64,000 bases of DNA from Psychroserpens burtonensis DSM 12212. Its GTDB lineage: Bacteria > Bacteroidota > Bacteroidia > Flavobacteriales > Flavobacteriaceae. Both the position numbers and the translations under genes were made by a program. Below the pieces are notes generated by a model. It saw only the letters and a list, made by a program, of their open reading frames with translations, had not been told where the DNA came from and searched no databases. The stretch covers positions 1-64,000 of the forward strand of contig NZ_AUDE01000017.1 in assembly GCF_000425305.1 (NCBI RefSeq), given 5' to 3'. Shown here in pieces: positions 9,250 through 18,886 of the stretch; position 1 is the stretch's first letter; each line of letters starts with the position of its first letter.

Positions 9250-10674
9250 ATGAAAACAATGAATTTAAACAAAATTTTACTACTTCTTATAAGTTTAGTA
9301 GTATTCAGTGCCTGCGTGCAAGACGATGACTTTAAAACACCAAATGTAACCATAGTAGAACCAACATTAGATGGTCCTGTAGTAACTATGAGTTCAGTAG
9401 CTGGACAAGTAGCACAATCTGGAGGATTACACCTCTTTGATTTTGATGGTGCAAGTAATTACATGGAAGGCTATGTAATCTCCACAGATGAAGGTGGAAA
9501 TTGGTTTGAGGAACTAATTATTCAAGATAAATTAGAAAACCCAACTGTAGGTATCAAAATTCTACTTGATGTAAATCCATTATTTACAAAATATGATATA
9601 GGTAGAAAAATATATGTAAGACTTCAAGGTTTGAGTGTTGGCGATATTGATGGTGTACTGACAATGGGTATCATCTCAAACATAGGTAATGCGGAAAAAA
9701 TTCCTGCTTTTTCAGAAGAAGAAACTATTAAAAGATCTTCAGAATCTGGAACAGTAGTGCCACTAACTCTTACATTCAACGAATTTTCAAATGACAAAAC
9801 CAACTTATTTGTTAAGTTAGAGGATGTACAGTTTAATAGAGATGAGGTTTTAGGAGCTGATCCTAAAACATTCGCTTCAGAAATGTCTGATAGTTTTGAT
9901 GGTGAACGTTTGTTAGAAAGTTGCACTACAGAAGGTAGTGTTATTTTTAGCACGAGTACTTTTGCCGATTTTAAATCTTTAAATTTACCTACAACACGTG
10001 TATCTATGAATGTGATTTTATCAAAAAACTTCTTTGGTGATGCATTTAATGTCGTAGTTAACTCTCCAGAAGACATTACGTTTTCAAGTTCTGAAAGGTG
10101 TGATCCAATTGAATTAGAATGTGGACTAGCAGCAACAACTGGAACCAATAATTTATTTGAGGATGATTTTGAAGGACAATCTACAAACTCATTAATTTCT
10201 GGGAACGGTTGGACAAATTTCATCGAAGCAGGATCTGAAGGTTGGGAAGCATTTACCGCTGGAGGAACAAATGCTTCGCAAGGAGTCTCTGCTAGGGTTG
10301 GATCGTTTAATTCTGGTGATGTAAGTACTATTGCTTGGTTAATTACACCACAAATTGATTTAGATACAAATGCAGGAGCAACATTAAACTTTGAAACCTC
10401 TAGTAGTTTCTCAGATGGTAGTGAAATGGAGATTGTATTCTCAAATGACTGGGATGGCACTGAAGCTGGAGTAACATCTGCAACTTGGGGACTTGTTTCA
10501 GACGCTTATGTAACTCAAGACAGTGATTTCTTTGGAGATTGGTTTGAATCTGGTAATGTAGACTTATCGTGTGGCTCAGGTCAAATATATATCGCTTTCA
10601 AATATATTGGTAGTGGTCAATCTGATTTTGACGGAACTTACGAATTAGACTTTGTGAGTATAGACGCTCAGTAA
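9250..10674 (+). CDS. DUF5689 surface lipoprotein with choice-of-anchor J domain
   Basis: 474 residues. The N-terminus is a lipoprotein signal peptide with Cys22 (FSAC). The residues after the cysteine (VQDDD) are acidic, like the surface-export signal known for Bacteroidota lipoproteins, so exposure on the cell surface is likely. A DUF5689 region (about 50-265) has an OB-like beta-rich character. A second domain (about 300-474) has the FEDDFEGQ and ITPQIDLD features of choice-of-anchor J/MAM-like jelly rolls. It is probably co-transcribed with the TonB receptor 48 bp upstream and may deliver ligand to it. The binding partner is unknown. Confidence 0.8.
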   Translation: MKTMNLNKILLLLISLVVFSACVQDDDFKTPNVTIVEPTLDGPVVTMSSVAGQVAQSGGLHLFDFDGASNYMEGYVISTDEGGNWFEELIIQDKLENPTVGIKILLDVNPLFTKYDIGRKIYVRLQGLSVGDIDGVLTMGIISNIGNAEKIPAFSEEETIKRSSESGTVVPLTLTFNEFSNDKTNLFVKLEDVQFNRDEVLGADPKTFASEMSDSFDGERLLESCTTEGSVIFSTSTFADFKSLNLPTTRVSMNVILSKNFFGDAFNVVVNSPEDITFSSSERCDPIELECGLAATTGTNNLFEDDFEGQSTNSLISGNGWTNFIEAGSEGWEAFTAGGTNASQGVSARVGSFNSGDVSTIAWLITPQIDLDTNAGATLNFETSSSFSDGSEMEIVFSNDWDGTEAGVTSATWGLVSDAYVTQDSDFFGDWFESGNVDLSCGSGQIYIAFKYIGSGQSDFDGTYELDFVSIDAQ

Positions 10675-10692
10675 ACTAAAAAATATAATTAG

Positions 10693-10724
10693 AAAGCCAC
10701 ATCTTCTAGATGTGGCTTTTCTTT
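10693..10724 (+). terminator. Rho-independent terminator after the TonB/DUF5689 unit
   Basis: A perfect 12-bp stem AAAGCCACATCT with a 3-nt loop is followed by a T-rich run. It lies 19 bp after the stop codon of the lipoprotein gene. Confidence 0.85.
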
Positions 10725-10740
10725 TACAATACAATCAACT

Positions 10741-11121
10741 ATGAATATTTTCGACACACTCTTCTTTAATGTTTTTCAACATTACAAACCTACACATAAG
10801 AAAAAGGCAAATACAATAGCATTATATTACATTACCTCTTTACAATGTTCGTTACTGTTATTATCTGGTCTATTTGTATCCGCATTTTTAAATGAAATGA
10901 ATTCTAGAACCATGTCTTCTGGGAATGCTTGGGCATTATTTATTATGGCTAGTATATTCTTGATGTTCAAAAACTGGATTCAGTACAGCGGAAAGAAAAG
11001 AAAGGTTTTAAATGCAAAATTAAACAGTAAGCAAAAACCCGAATCTTATAATATCTGGTTGCTATGGTCTTTATTATTTGCTAGTATTTTACTATCCATT
11101 ATTATATTAATTGCATTATAA
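10741..11121 (+). CDS. Small membrane protein of unknown function
   Basis: 126 residues with an N-terminal amphipathic stretch (NVFQHYKPTHKKK) and three hydrophobic segments (about 29-50, 64-82 and 104-125). I recognise the general type as a small inner-membrane protein frequent in flavobacteria but no function is assigned. It stands alone between two strong terminators, so it should have its own promoter; no clear TAnnTTTG box is visible in the short upstream gap. Confidence 0.65.
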   Translation: MNIFDTLFFNVFQHYKPTHKKKANTIALYYITSLQCSLLLLSGLFVSAFLNEMNSRTMSSGNAWALFIMASIFLMFKNWIQYSGKKRKVLNAKLNSKQKPESYNIWLLWSLLFASILLSIIILIAL

Positions 11122-11144
11122 AAAAGCGCAACATAGTAAACATA

Positions 11145-11178
11145 AAAAACCTCTAACGAATTCACGTTAGAGGTTTTT
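11145..11178. terminator. Bidirectional terminator hairpin
   Basis: A 14-bp perfect stem (AAAAACCTCTAACG and complement) with a 6-nt loop sits between the convergent small membrane gene and the 1870-residue adhesin gene. Confidence 0.85.
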
Positions 11179-11203
11179 AGTAATCTAAAATTTTGGTTGA
11201 TTA

Positions 11204-14200
11204 TTAGTTTTCTCTTTGAATATAAACCCAGCCTGTTTCACTTTCTTTATCCTCAAATTCTACGGAGTAGAAATAGGTGCCAACAGGTAATTCATCTCCT
11301 TTATCTGATTGTCCAAACCATTCATCAACATAATTGTTTTTTTGATAAACAGATGAACCATATCTATTGAAGATTTCTAATCTCGTCACTCTAAAGTTAC
11401 TTAAATCGAAACTGTCATTTAATCCATCTCCATTTGGAGAAATCCCTTGCGGAATGAAACAGCTTTCTAGTTGAATAACTTCTTGTGATTGAGAGGACGT
11501 ACAACCCGTATCATTAAAAGAAATTTCAATCGTATAAATACCTCCTTCTAATACAGGAAGTGTTAAACCATTTTCTCCTGTAATTAGTTCTGGCGTTGCA
11601 CTCGCATCAAAAGCATAAAACCAACTAATTGATACTTGAGTCGTATCATAGTTTACCGGCGTAGCCTCTAAGATAATTGGCACTGTTGCCCCAGGACAAA
11701 CTTCATAATCAAAGTCCTCTGTAAACGTTGTTTCTGGTTTAGTACCTAGTACTAAATTAAAACTATTCGTTACAAAACAATCTATATAGTCAATAGATTC
11801 TAATCTAACATATATCGTTTCTCCTGAGCTGTCGTATAGTGACATCAATGGACTTATTCCTAAATCTGCATCTGCCTGTGTCGCATAATACGTTACTATA
11901 AATTGTGAAGCATCTAAACCATCAAGGACTAATACATCATGAGCCTCTAAATCAAACTCTCCCACTCCATCATTATCATTATCACATCCAATAATCTCAA
12001 CACTTGCTGCTGCAAATGATGGTTGGGAAGTTAGTAGACTAAATGTTGTAGTATTGAAACAACCGGTCACATTATTCTCTACTCTTGCATAGATTATCTG
12101 AGGATCGGATACATTAGAATAAGTTAATGCTAGTGGATTGGCATCGTTGTTAGCGTCGTCTTCTGTTTCATGATATGTTAATGTAAAATCAACTGGACTT
12201 TGTCCAGCTAAAACTTCATCATTATTAACGTTTAAGTCAAAAATAGCAAACCCCGTTGTTGAGCATTCTACAATATCAGCAGGCATGTTTGCAATTGGTA
12301 ATTGTAAAAACTCTATAATAATTTCATCCTCTATAATACAAGACGGTGAAAATATAATTTGGGTTGTATACGTACCATCTTCGGTAACAAGTAACGTATT
12401 AGTAGTTTCTCCAGGAATTTGGAAACCATCTTTGAACCATACATGAGCCACAGATGGTGCTTGTGTTTCCAAAATAATCTCCTCTCCAATACAAACTGCA
12501 GTTCCAGCATCAACTGTGATGTCTACTCCTAATTCAACCTCACCAATATCAAAACTTCCAGCTTTTAAGAATACCCCAGAATCTAATGCGGTATCACTTG
12601 CATCTGCGATCACTAATTTGATACTATATGTTGAACCTATATTTACTGGAGCAGATGCTGTAAACACTGTCGTTCTGCCATCAAAAGAAATTGGCGGTAA
12701 GTTTGGAGGTATATATCCACCGAAAAACTCTTCGTTTATTGCAGGACATCCAGGATTTTCTGGATGAATATTAGTCACTAAAATTGGTGTAGTCGTTCCT
12801 GGAAGTACCGCTAGATTAGTTGTAACCCCAAACTCATCAGTTAATAAAAAAGCAAAGGCATCTGAGAATGTACATTCAAAAGTACCTCCTGTGGATCCAT
12901 TATATTCTTCCGAAGCCATTAAGAAATCAAAACTAATTTCATCAGTTAAAGGCACGAAGTCAAACTCTATTATAGACGCATTATTAGAATTAATTCCAAC
13001 TGCAGCATCTAATTCAAGATCTCCAGCCCACGCAAAACCACCATCACTCATTGCATTAAAGTTAGGACCTCCAGCTAGTGCTGCATTCCCTGATGTTAGC
13101 AGAATCCCCTCTTCAAACGGGAAACTTCCTTCATCTGAAGAAAAGTAGCCTATACCATTGACATCTCCAAAATCTGATCCAGTAGATGATGTGATATTAG
13201 TAATTTGAGCACATGGACTATTTATTAAAATATCGGTTACTAACTCCTCAACTGTATAAGTTGTTTGATCGACCGATACATTTCCAGAACCCGGTCTTAT
13301 GCATAAGTCAAAAGTGTAATCTACACCTTCACTACCCGCAGAAAACACTCTTACAAAGTAAGTGTTACCAACCGTTAATGATGTCGTAAGACTTGCGTCA
13401 GCATCAGAACAATACAATTCTATAGGCGTATCACAAGCTCCTTCATAAAGGGCGTGATCTAAATTCTGAAAGAATCCTCCACCATCTATATTAGTTAATT
13501 GAATAATTTGAAATTCATTTAGTGCAGTAAATTCAAACCAAACGTCATCATCTGGATCACCTCCACACGTTCCATCTACAATTCCAGAATCTGTAGCTTC
13601 CAATAACGTTCCTGATGTAAAAACATCACAACTATCATCTGCATTAACTACAGCGACAGTTGCATTACACGGATTATCATTAACTGGAGGACAGGCTTCT
13701 AATCGAATAGCAGAACTGTTAATGACGCAGTTAACATCTTGATTATTGCTTAAAGTAATTACAACATCAGTAGCAAAAGGAAATGGTCCAACTTGGTACA
13801 CCCCTATTGCTGTTGCAGATATCGTATTTGCATCCATATTATTAGAAATAGTAAGCGATGTAGCATCTCCTAGTGATGTTACATTTACATCTACTAAAAA
13901 CTGATCTCCATTGGCACAATCATCAATAATTTGATAAGTAGCAGCAGGATTAATACAAGTTGCACAAGCAACAGTAAAGTCTATACCGTCAGTAAATGAA
14001 CCAGAGTCACAACTCACAGAACCATCTGAGAGCACTTGAATTGTAATTGTATCGGTAATAGATTGGAAGGTTAGACCAGAAATATCTCCGTTATCTCCTT
14101 CATCATTATATAATACTGTACCATCACCATCTGTTATCAATAAGAAATCGAAGGGAGCTCCTTCTATTTCACCTTGATTAATAGTTAAATTAAGTAATGA

Positions 14201-16816
14201 CCCATCAGAACTTGTGTATGTTAAAATTATAGAATCGTTATTTTCATAACACAAGAATCCGGTTACTGGACCTGAACCACAATCTACCGTAAAATCAGAT
14301 TCAATTGTCGTCGTAAATTCACCAGGACCGACCCACGTACTAAATCCATTAGCATCACAGTTTGCTCTTACCCAAACCTCATAATCTGTACTAAACTCTA
14401 AACCAGTAACTGCTACTGATGTTGTCGTTGTCACCGTACCAGATCCTGTTGGAGGACCTGTTCCCGCTGGAATCACTATATATTCCCAACTTGTTTCACC
14501 CGCTCCTGCATTCCATGTAACGTCTACAGTGGTTCCAGAAACATTTGATACTAATAACCCTGTTGGTTCTAAACAATCTGGTATAGCACGTACTCTAAAA
14601 TTATCAACAAAAACATCATTATCTGCTGTATCATCAACAGTCCCTTCAGAACCTAAAATACCAAATTGTACTATTTGTCCAGCATATGCTGTTAGGTCAA
14701 AGACTACTTGTGTTCCTGTCGCTGGCACAGCACTAGTATTATCAAACGTTACTAAATTTACCCATGTAGCTCCATTATCAGTACTTATTAATAACTGTAC
14801 TGTATCATCAGACCCTAAAGTTCCTGCAGTAGTACTACTACCAAATTGCATAATCCCAAAGTCAAAATCTACCTGAAATGGTCCACCTGTTAAATCAAAT
14901 TGTGGAGATAAAATCCAATCACTTTTTGCTGCTTGCCATAAGTTAATTTTATATGCGCCATTAAAACCGTTATTTAAAAATCCGTCTGGATTCCAATCAC
15001 CTGCACCTAAACCAGCAGGACCAGTTGTTGCGTCACCATTTCCTGCCTCATCCCAACAATCTGGAATAATAGTAGTAAAGTCTTCTAAATAATCTGGAAT
15101 AAATATGTCACAACCCGTCTGAAAATTAATTGGGCCGACCCAACTACTTAATCCACTTGCCACACAATCTGACCGTACCCAAACTTCATAATTTGTTACA
15201 GGAGTCAAAGTCGTTGCTGTATAAGGGTTGTCTTGTGTTGCAGTTCCTGGACCTGCCGGTAAACCAGTTCCAACTGGTTGTACAGCAATTTCCCAATCCA
15301 TCTCTGCTCCACCTGCTGTCCAGCTTATGTCTGCCGTAAAAGCAGTAATGCTATCGACAGCTAATCCAGTTGGCTCTGGACAGGTTGGAATTGCTCGTAC
15401 TCTAAAGTTATCGACAAAAACATCATTATCCTCTGCGTCGTCAACCGTGCCCTCAGATCCTAGTATACCAAATTGTACTATTTGTCCAGCATATGCTGTT
15501 AGCTCAAACACTACTTGTGTTCCTGTCGCGGGTAAAGCACTAGTATTATCAAACGTTACTAAATTCACCCATGTAGCTCCATTATCAGTACTTATTAATA
15601 ACTGTACTGTATCATCAGACCCTAAAGTTCCTGCTGTAGTACTGCTACCAAATTGCATAATCCCAAAGTCAAAATCTAACTGAAATGGTACACCTGTTAA
15701 ATCAAATTGTGGAGATAAAATCCAATCACTTTTTGCTGCTTGCCATAAGTTAATTTTATACGCACCATTAAAACCGTTATTTAAAAATCCGTCTGGATTC
15801 CAATCACCTGCACCTAAACCAGTAGGACCAGTTGTTGCGTCACCATTTCCTGCTTCATCCCAACAATCTGGAATAATAGTTTCAAAATTTTCAACATATT
15901 CTGGTGTAAACACAGAACATCCTGATTGAAAATTAACAGGACCTGACCAAGAACTAAATCCATCAGCATCACAATCAGATCTCAAATAAACTTCATATTC
16001 TGTGACTGGTGTGAGACCATTAGCAGTATATGGATTGTTATTTGTTGCTGTCCCTGTACCCGTTGGTAGTCCTATTCCTATAGGTTGTACTAAAATTTCC
16101 CAATCCATTTCAGACCCTCCAGCTATCCATGAAATATCTACAGTAGTTGCAGTTATATTATCGACAGAAATCCCAAAAGGTTCTGGGCAATTGACGTCAA
16201 AAATTGATATTGTATCAAAAGCAAAACCTTCATCTTGAACAGAACCGTCAGAACCAAAAGCAACTCTAAGAACGACATTTGATTCTCCTCCAAGTCCTGT
16301 AAGTGCGTGACGTGCAACAACCCAGCCTGCGGAACTTGTAGTCCCACGACCAGACCAACCTTCTTGTTGACCTCCTGGGTTACCATTAATAGAGTTGTCA
16401 TTATACCAATTATTAGGATCACCAAAAGCTCCAACATTTTGCCAACTGGCACCATCATCTATGGAGGATTGTAAAACCATTCCATCCCAACTAAATTCTG
16501 AATTCCACCATATACTCATTTGTATAGACGGTGCATTTAAAACAGATAAATCAAAAAGCGGACTTGTTACAAGGCCACCGTCATTGGCGTTGTAGTTACC
16601 CGTTAAATTAGTCACCCATGCATTAGTACCTGAATCGGCGCTATTAATTAATGTAGCAGCTGGTGCTCCAAGAGCCCAACTTCCTCCATCAGTGTTATCT
16701 ACTATCCAACCTCCATCTCCAGATTCAAAATCTTCAGAATATGGATATGATGTAATTTGAGCATCTACCAACGAACAGGTAAAAATAAATGCCATTATTA
16801 AAATAATTTTTTTCAT
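11204..16816 (-). CDS. Type IX-secreted multidomain adhesin, type B sorting domain
   Basis: 1870 residues. After a signal peptide (about 1-19, ending VDAQ) comes a choice-of-anchor J/MAM-like jelly roll (about 22-206), then alternating fibronectin type III (about 210-297) and MAM-like modules. Two MAM-like modules are near-identical copies 269 residues apart. Further on are a CUB-like region (FLCYENNDS), a choice-of-anchor L-like domain (GDVNGIGYFSSDEG; GILLTSGNAAL), Ig/PKD-like modules with DxDNDGVGEFDL linkers, and a C-terminal type B sorting domain (IPQGISPNGDGLNDSF; LPVGTYFYSVEF). Type B cargo needs a PorP/SprF-family partner, and one lies two genes upstream. The domain mix suggests an outer-surface adhesin for gliding or attachment. 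A terminator separates it from the OmpA gene, so it may have its own promoter. Confidence 0.9.
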   Translation of the reverse strand: MKKIILIMAFIFTCSLVDAQITSYPYSEDFESGDGGWIVDNTDGGSWALGAPAATLINSADSGTNAWVTNLTGNYNANDGGLVTSPLFDLSVLNAPSIQMSIWWNSEFSWDGMVLQSSIDDGASWQNVGAFGDPNNWYNDNSINGNPGGQQEGWSGRGTTSSAGWVVARHALTGLGGESNVVLRVAFGSDGSVQDEGFAFDTISIFDVNCPEPFGISVDNITATTVDISWIAGGSEMDWEILVQPIGIGLPTGTGTATNNNPYTANGLTPVTEYEVYLRSDCDADGFSSWSGPVNFQSGCSVFTPEYVENFETIIPDCWDEAGNGDATTGPTGLGAGDWNPDGFLNNGFNGAYKINLWQAAKSDWILSPQFDLTGVPFQLDFDFGIMQFGSSTTAGTLGSDDTVQLLISTDNGATWVNLVTFDNTSALPATGTQVVFELTAYAGQIVQFGILGSEGTVDDAEDNDVFVDNFRVRAIPTCPEPTGLAVDSITAFTADISWTAGGAEMDWEIAVQPVGTGLPAGPGTATQDNPYTATTLTPVTNYEVWVRSDCVASGLSSWVGPINFQTGCDIFIPDYLEDFTTIIPDCWDEAGNGDATTGPAGLGAGDWNPDGFLNNGFNGAYKINLWQAAKSDWILSPQFDLTGGPFQVDFDFGIMQFGSSTTAGTLGSDDTVQLLISTDNGATWVNLVTFDNTSAVPATGTQVVFDLTAYAGQIVQFGILGSEGTVDDTADNDVFVDNFRVRAIPDCLEPTGLLVSNVSGTTVDVTWNAGAGETSWEYIVIPAGTGPPTGSGTVTTTTSVAVTGLEFSTDYEVWVRANCDANGFSTWVGPGEFTTTIESDFTVDCGSGPVTGFLCYENNDSIILTYTSSDGSLLNLTINQGEIEGAPFDFLLITDGDGTVLYNDEGDNGDISGLTFQSITDTITIQVLSDGSVSCDSGSFTDGIDFTVACATCINPAATYQIIDDCANGDQFLVDVNVTSLGDATSLTISNNMDANTISATAIGVYQVGPFPFATDVVITLSNNQDVNCVINSSAIRLEACPPVNDNPCNATVAVVNADDSCDVFTSGTLLEATDSGIVDGTCGGDPDDDVWFEFTALNEFQIIQLTNIDGGGFFQNLDHALYEGACDTPIELYCSDADASLTTSLTVGNTYFVRVFSAGSEGVDYTFDLCIRPGSGNVSVDQTTYTVEELVTDILINSPCAQITNITSSTGSDFGDVNGIGYFSSDEGSFPFEEGILLTSGNAALAGGPNFNAMSDGGFAWAGDLELDAAVGINSNNASIIEFDFVPLTDEISFDFLMASEEYNGSTGGTFECTFSDAFAFLLTDEFGVTTNLAVLPGTTTPILVTNIHPENPGCPAINEEFFGGYIPPNLPPISFDGRTTVFTASAPVNIGSTYSIKLVIADASDTALDSGVFLKAGSFDIGEVELGVDITVDAGTAVCIGEEIILETQAPSVAHVWFKDGFQIPGETTNTLLVTEDGTYTTQIIFSPSCIIEDEIIIEFLQLPIANMPADIVECSTTGFAIFDLNVNNDEVLAGQSPVDFTLTYHETEDDANNDANPLALTYSNVSDPQIIYARVENNVTGCFNTTTFSLLTSQPSFAAASVEIIGCDNDNDGVGEFDLEAHDVLVLDGLDASQFIVTYYATQADADLGISPLMSLYDSSGETIYVRLESIDYIDCFVTNSFNLVLGTKPETTFTEDFDYEVCPGATVPIILEATPVNYDTTQVSISWFYAFDASATPELITGENGLTLPVLEGGIYTIEISFNDTGCTSSQSQEVIQLESCFIPQGISPNGDGLNDSFDLSNFRVTRLEIFNRYGSSVYQKNNYVDEWFGQSDKGDELPVGTYFYSVEFEDKESETGWVYIQREN
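14590..15880 (-). repeat. Two near-identical MAM-module copies, 807-bp offset
   Basis: DNA at 14590-15073 and 15397-15880 is nearly identical (offset exactly 807 bp, 269 codons). For example, the 13-mer at 15061-15073 recurs at 15868-15880. The intervening FN3-like module is more diverged. This shows a recent in-frame duplication or gene conversion inside the adhesin gene and a likely hot spot for slippage or assembly error. Confidence 0.9.
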
Positions 16817-16891
16817 TTGAGCGGTTGTTATATTAAATTCTTCTCGTGTTTATTTAAGTTTTTGTTGAAAAACCTTTGGATATAATCAATA

Positions 16892-16921
16892 AAAGCCCTG
16901 ATTGATTAATTTCAGGGCTTT
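16892..16921 (-). terminator. Terminator after the PorE-like gene
   Basis: A 10-bp perfect stem (AAAGCCCTGA and complement) with a 10-nt loop lies between the OmpA-family gene and the downstream adhesin. Read on the minus strand it ends in TTTTATT. It would attenuate read-through into the 1870-residue adhesin. Confidence 0.7.
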
Positions 16922-16954
16922 ATATTGTTTATTCAATCATTTAAGTTTTTTTAA

Positions 16955-18868
16955 TTATTGTGCTTGAGGTCCTCCACTAACAATAATAAATTCTGATCTT
17001 CGATTAAGTTGATGCTCTTCATCTGTACAATTTGAACCACACTTCACCTTTAATTCATTTTCACCTTTACCCATTCCAGAAATTCTTGACTTATCAATTC
17101 CTTTAGAAATCACATACTGCACCGTTGTTTTTGCTCTTCTATCTGATAATTTTTCATTATAAGGAGCGTTACCTCTGCTATCCGTATGCGATGTAGCGTT
17201 TATTACTAAATCTGGATATGTATTCATTATTTGAACTAGTTTATCTAACTCAAAAGCTGCCTGAGCCGTTACGTTTGATTTATCAAAATCAAAATAAATA
17301 GGATCTAAATTAATTGATTCTGGCCCTACTATCTCTTCAATTGGATCTAAAGCAATTCTCACTTCAACTTCTTCTTCTTCAGAAGCTGAAACTGTAATTC
17401 TTTGACTTTCAAAACCATCCCTAGTAACTTCTAATTCTGAAGATTTACCACATTCAACAATAAATTCAACAGTACCATCAGAATTGGTGACTTTTGACAA
17501 TACTTTATTTCCTTGATCATCATACATCGCGACTGACGCTGCATTAATCGGATCACCCGATTTACTATCTGTAACTGTCCCTGAAATTAAAACATCACAT
17601 AAAGGCTGTAATTTTTTAATAGCATAAACATCGTCGCTACCTACTCCACCATCTCTGTTTGAAGACACGTAACCCTCTTCTGATTCTTCGTCTAAATAAA
17701 AAGCGAAGTCATCTGCATTACTATTAATTGGAATTCCAACATTTCTAATTGGAGCCATTTTACCATCTATTTCTTTTGTGTAAAAAACATCTAAATTACC
17801 TAGACCTAAGTGTCCGTTTGAAGAAAAGTATAATGTACTATTACTGCTTATATAAGGAAACATTTCTTGACCTTGTGTATTTACCTTTTGACCTAGATTA
17901 ACTGGCTCACCTAAAGAACCATCGGTGTTAATACTCGCTTTATAAATATCAAACAAACCATAGCCTCCAGGCATATCTGATGCGAAGTATAAAGTTTTAC
18001 CATCTGTACTTACTGCAGGATTTTTTACTGAATAATTTTCACTGTTTAAGGCAAAACCTTCTACGTTATTCCATTTACCATCGCTTTTCTTCGCTTTAAA
18101 TAAATGTAATAAACTGTATCTATATTTTGAAATAGAATCTTTTTCATACTCCTTTTCAAAAAAGCTTTCTCTTGAAAAATACATCGTCTTACCATCTGGA
18201 GAAAAGGATACTAGACCTTCATGATACTTAGTATTTACCTTATCTTCCACTAATGCTGCTGCTTGGTAGCTACCGTCATCACTTTTCGCTAATTCATATA
18301 TATCCAAAAATGGTTCTTCAGTCCAACCATATGTTTTTCGAGACGTATTTCTAGCAGAAGTAATATATAATTTTCCATCTTTAAGGGTTCCTCCAAAATC
18401 TGAAAACTTGGTATTAAATTCTAAATTCTGAATATTAAACTTCTTTCCTTTTTCTAATATTTTTGGTAAATAGTCTGGATTGTTATTGTACGCTATTGCT
18501 CTATCATCACTAGGTCTCATTTTTGCAAATTTGGCCATTTGAACATTAGACGCCTCGTATTTCCCGTTAGCCTTAAGCATTTGAGAATATTTAAACATCA
18601 TTTCTGGACTATCAGAACCTTCAAGAGCTTTTGCATACCAGCGTTCTGCCTCTTGAGTATTGAAGACATTATAATAAGCTTCAGCTAACTGACTGTAGAC
18701 GTAAGAATCTCCCTTACCATTTTCAATTAGTTTAGCATAATCCTCCGCTGCTTCAACAAATTCAAATCTTTTGAAATGTTTATCTGCTTTTTTTGTACTT
18801 GCATTTTGAGCAATTAAGCTAAAACTACTTAACGCTGCAATTGTAATAAGTGTTAATATTTTATTCAT
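16955..18868 (-). CDS. PorE-like OmpA-family protein (TPR, WD40-like, CRD, OmpA domains)
   Basis: 637 residues. Domain order: signal peptide (1-20), TPR-like helices (about 22-110), a PD40/WD40-like propeller (about 150-420, with repeats such as FSPDGKTMYFS and VSTDGKTLYFAS), a carboxypeptidase-regulatory-like domain (about 428-510) and an OmpA peptidoglycan-binding domain (about 520-635, with YFDFDKSNV and NEKLSDRRAKTTVQYV). This order is the one described for PorE of the type IX secretion system, which ties the outer-membrane machinery to peptidoglycan. It starts 18 bp after the PorP/SprF gene, so the two are co-transcribed. Here it probably supports export or anchoring of the neighbouring adhesins rather than being the core PorE (inference). 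Confidence 0.88.
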   Translation of the reverse strand: MNKILTLITIAALSSFSLIAQNASTKKADKHFKRFEFVEAAEDYAKLIENGKGDSYVYSQLAEAYYNVFNTQEAERWYAKALEGSDSPEMMFKYSQMLKANGKYEASNVQMAKFAKMRPSDDRAIAYNNNPDYLPKILEKGKKFNIQNLEFNTKFSDFGGTLKDGKLYITSARNTSRKTYGWTEEPFLDIYELAKSDDGSYQAAALVEDKVNTKYHEGLVSFSPDGKTMYFSRESFFEKEYEKDSISKYRYSLLHLFKAKKSDGKWNNVEGFALNSENYSVKNPAVSTDGKTLYFASDMPGGYGLFDIYKASINTDGSLGEPVNLGQKVNTQGQEMFPYISSNSTLYFSSNGHLGLGNLDVFYTKEIDGKMAPIRNVGIPINSNADDFAFYLDEESEEGYVSSNRDGGVGSDDVYAIKKLQPLCDVLISGTVTDSKSGDPINAASVAMYDDQGNKVLSKVTNSDGTVEFIVECGKSSELEVTRDGFESQRITVSASEEEEVEVRIALDPIEEIVGPESINLDPIYFDFDKSNVTAQAAFELDKLVQIMNTYPDLVINATSHTDSRGNAPYNEKLSDRRAKTTVQYVISKGIDKSRISGMGKGENELKVKCGSNCTDEEHQLNRRSEFIIVSGGPQAQ

Positions 18869-18886
18869 AATAATTAGCTTAAATGT

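Noticed and set aside
9624-10460. 278-codon minus-strand open frame opposite the DUF5689 gene
   Set aside because: It is antisense to a well supported lipoprotein gene and has low-complexity Ser/Leu composition without motifs.
14529-15683. Two plus-strand open frames (14529-14876, 15228-15683) that resemble each other
   Set aside because: They are shadows of the duplicated MAM-like modules of the minus-strand adhesin; their likeness reflects the DNA duplication only.
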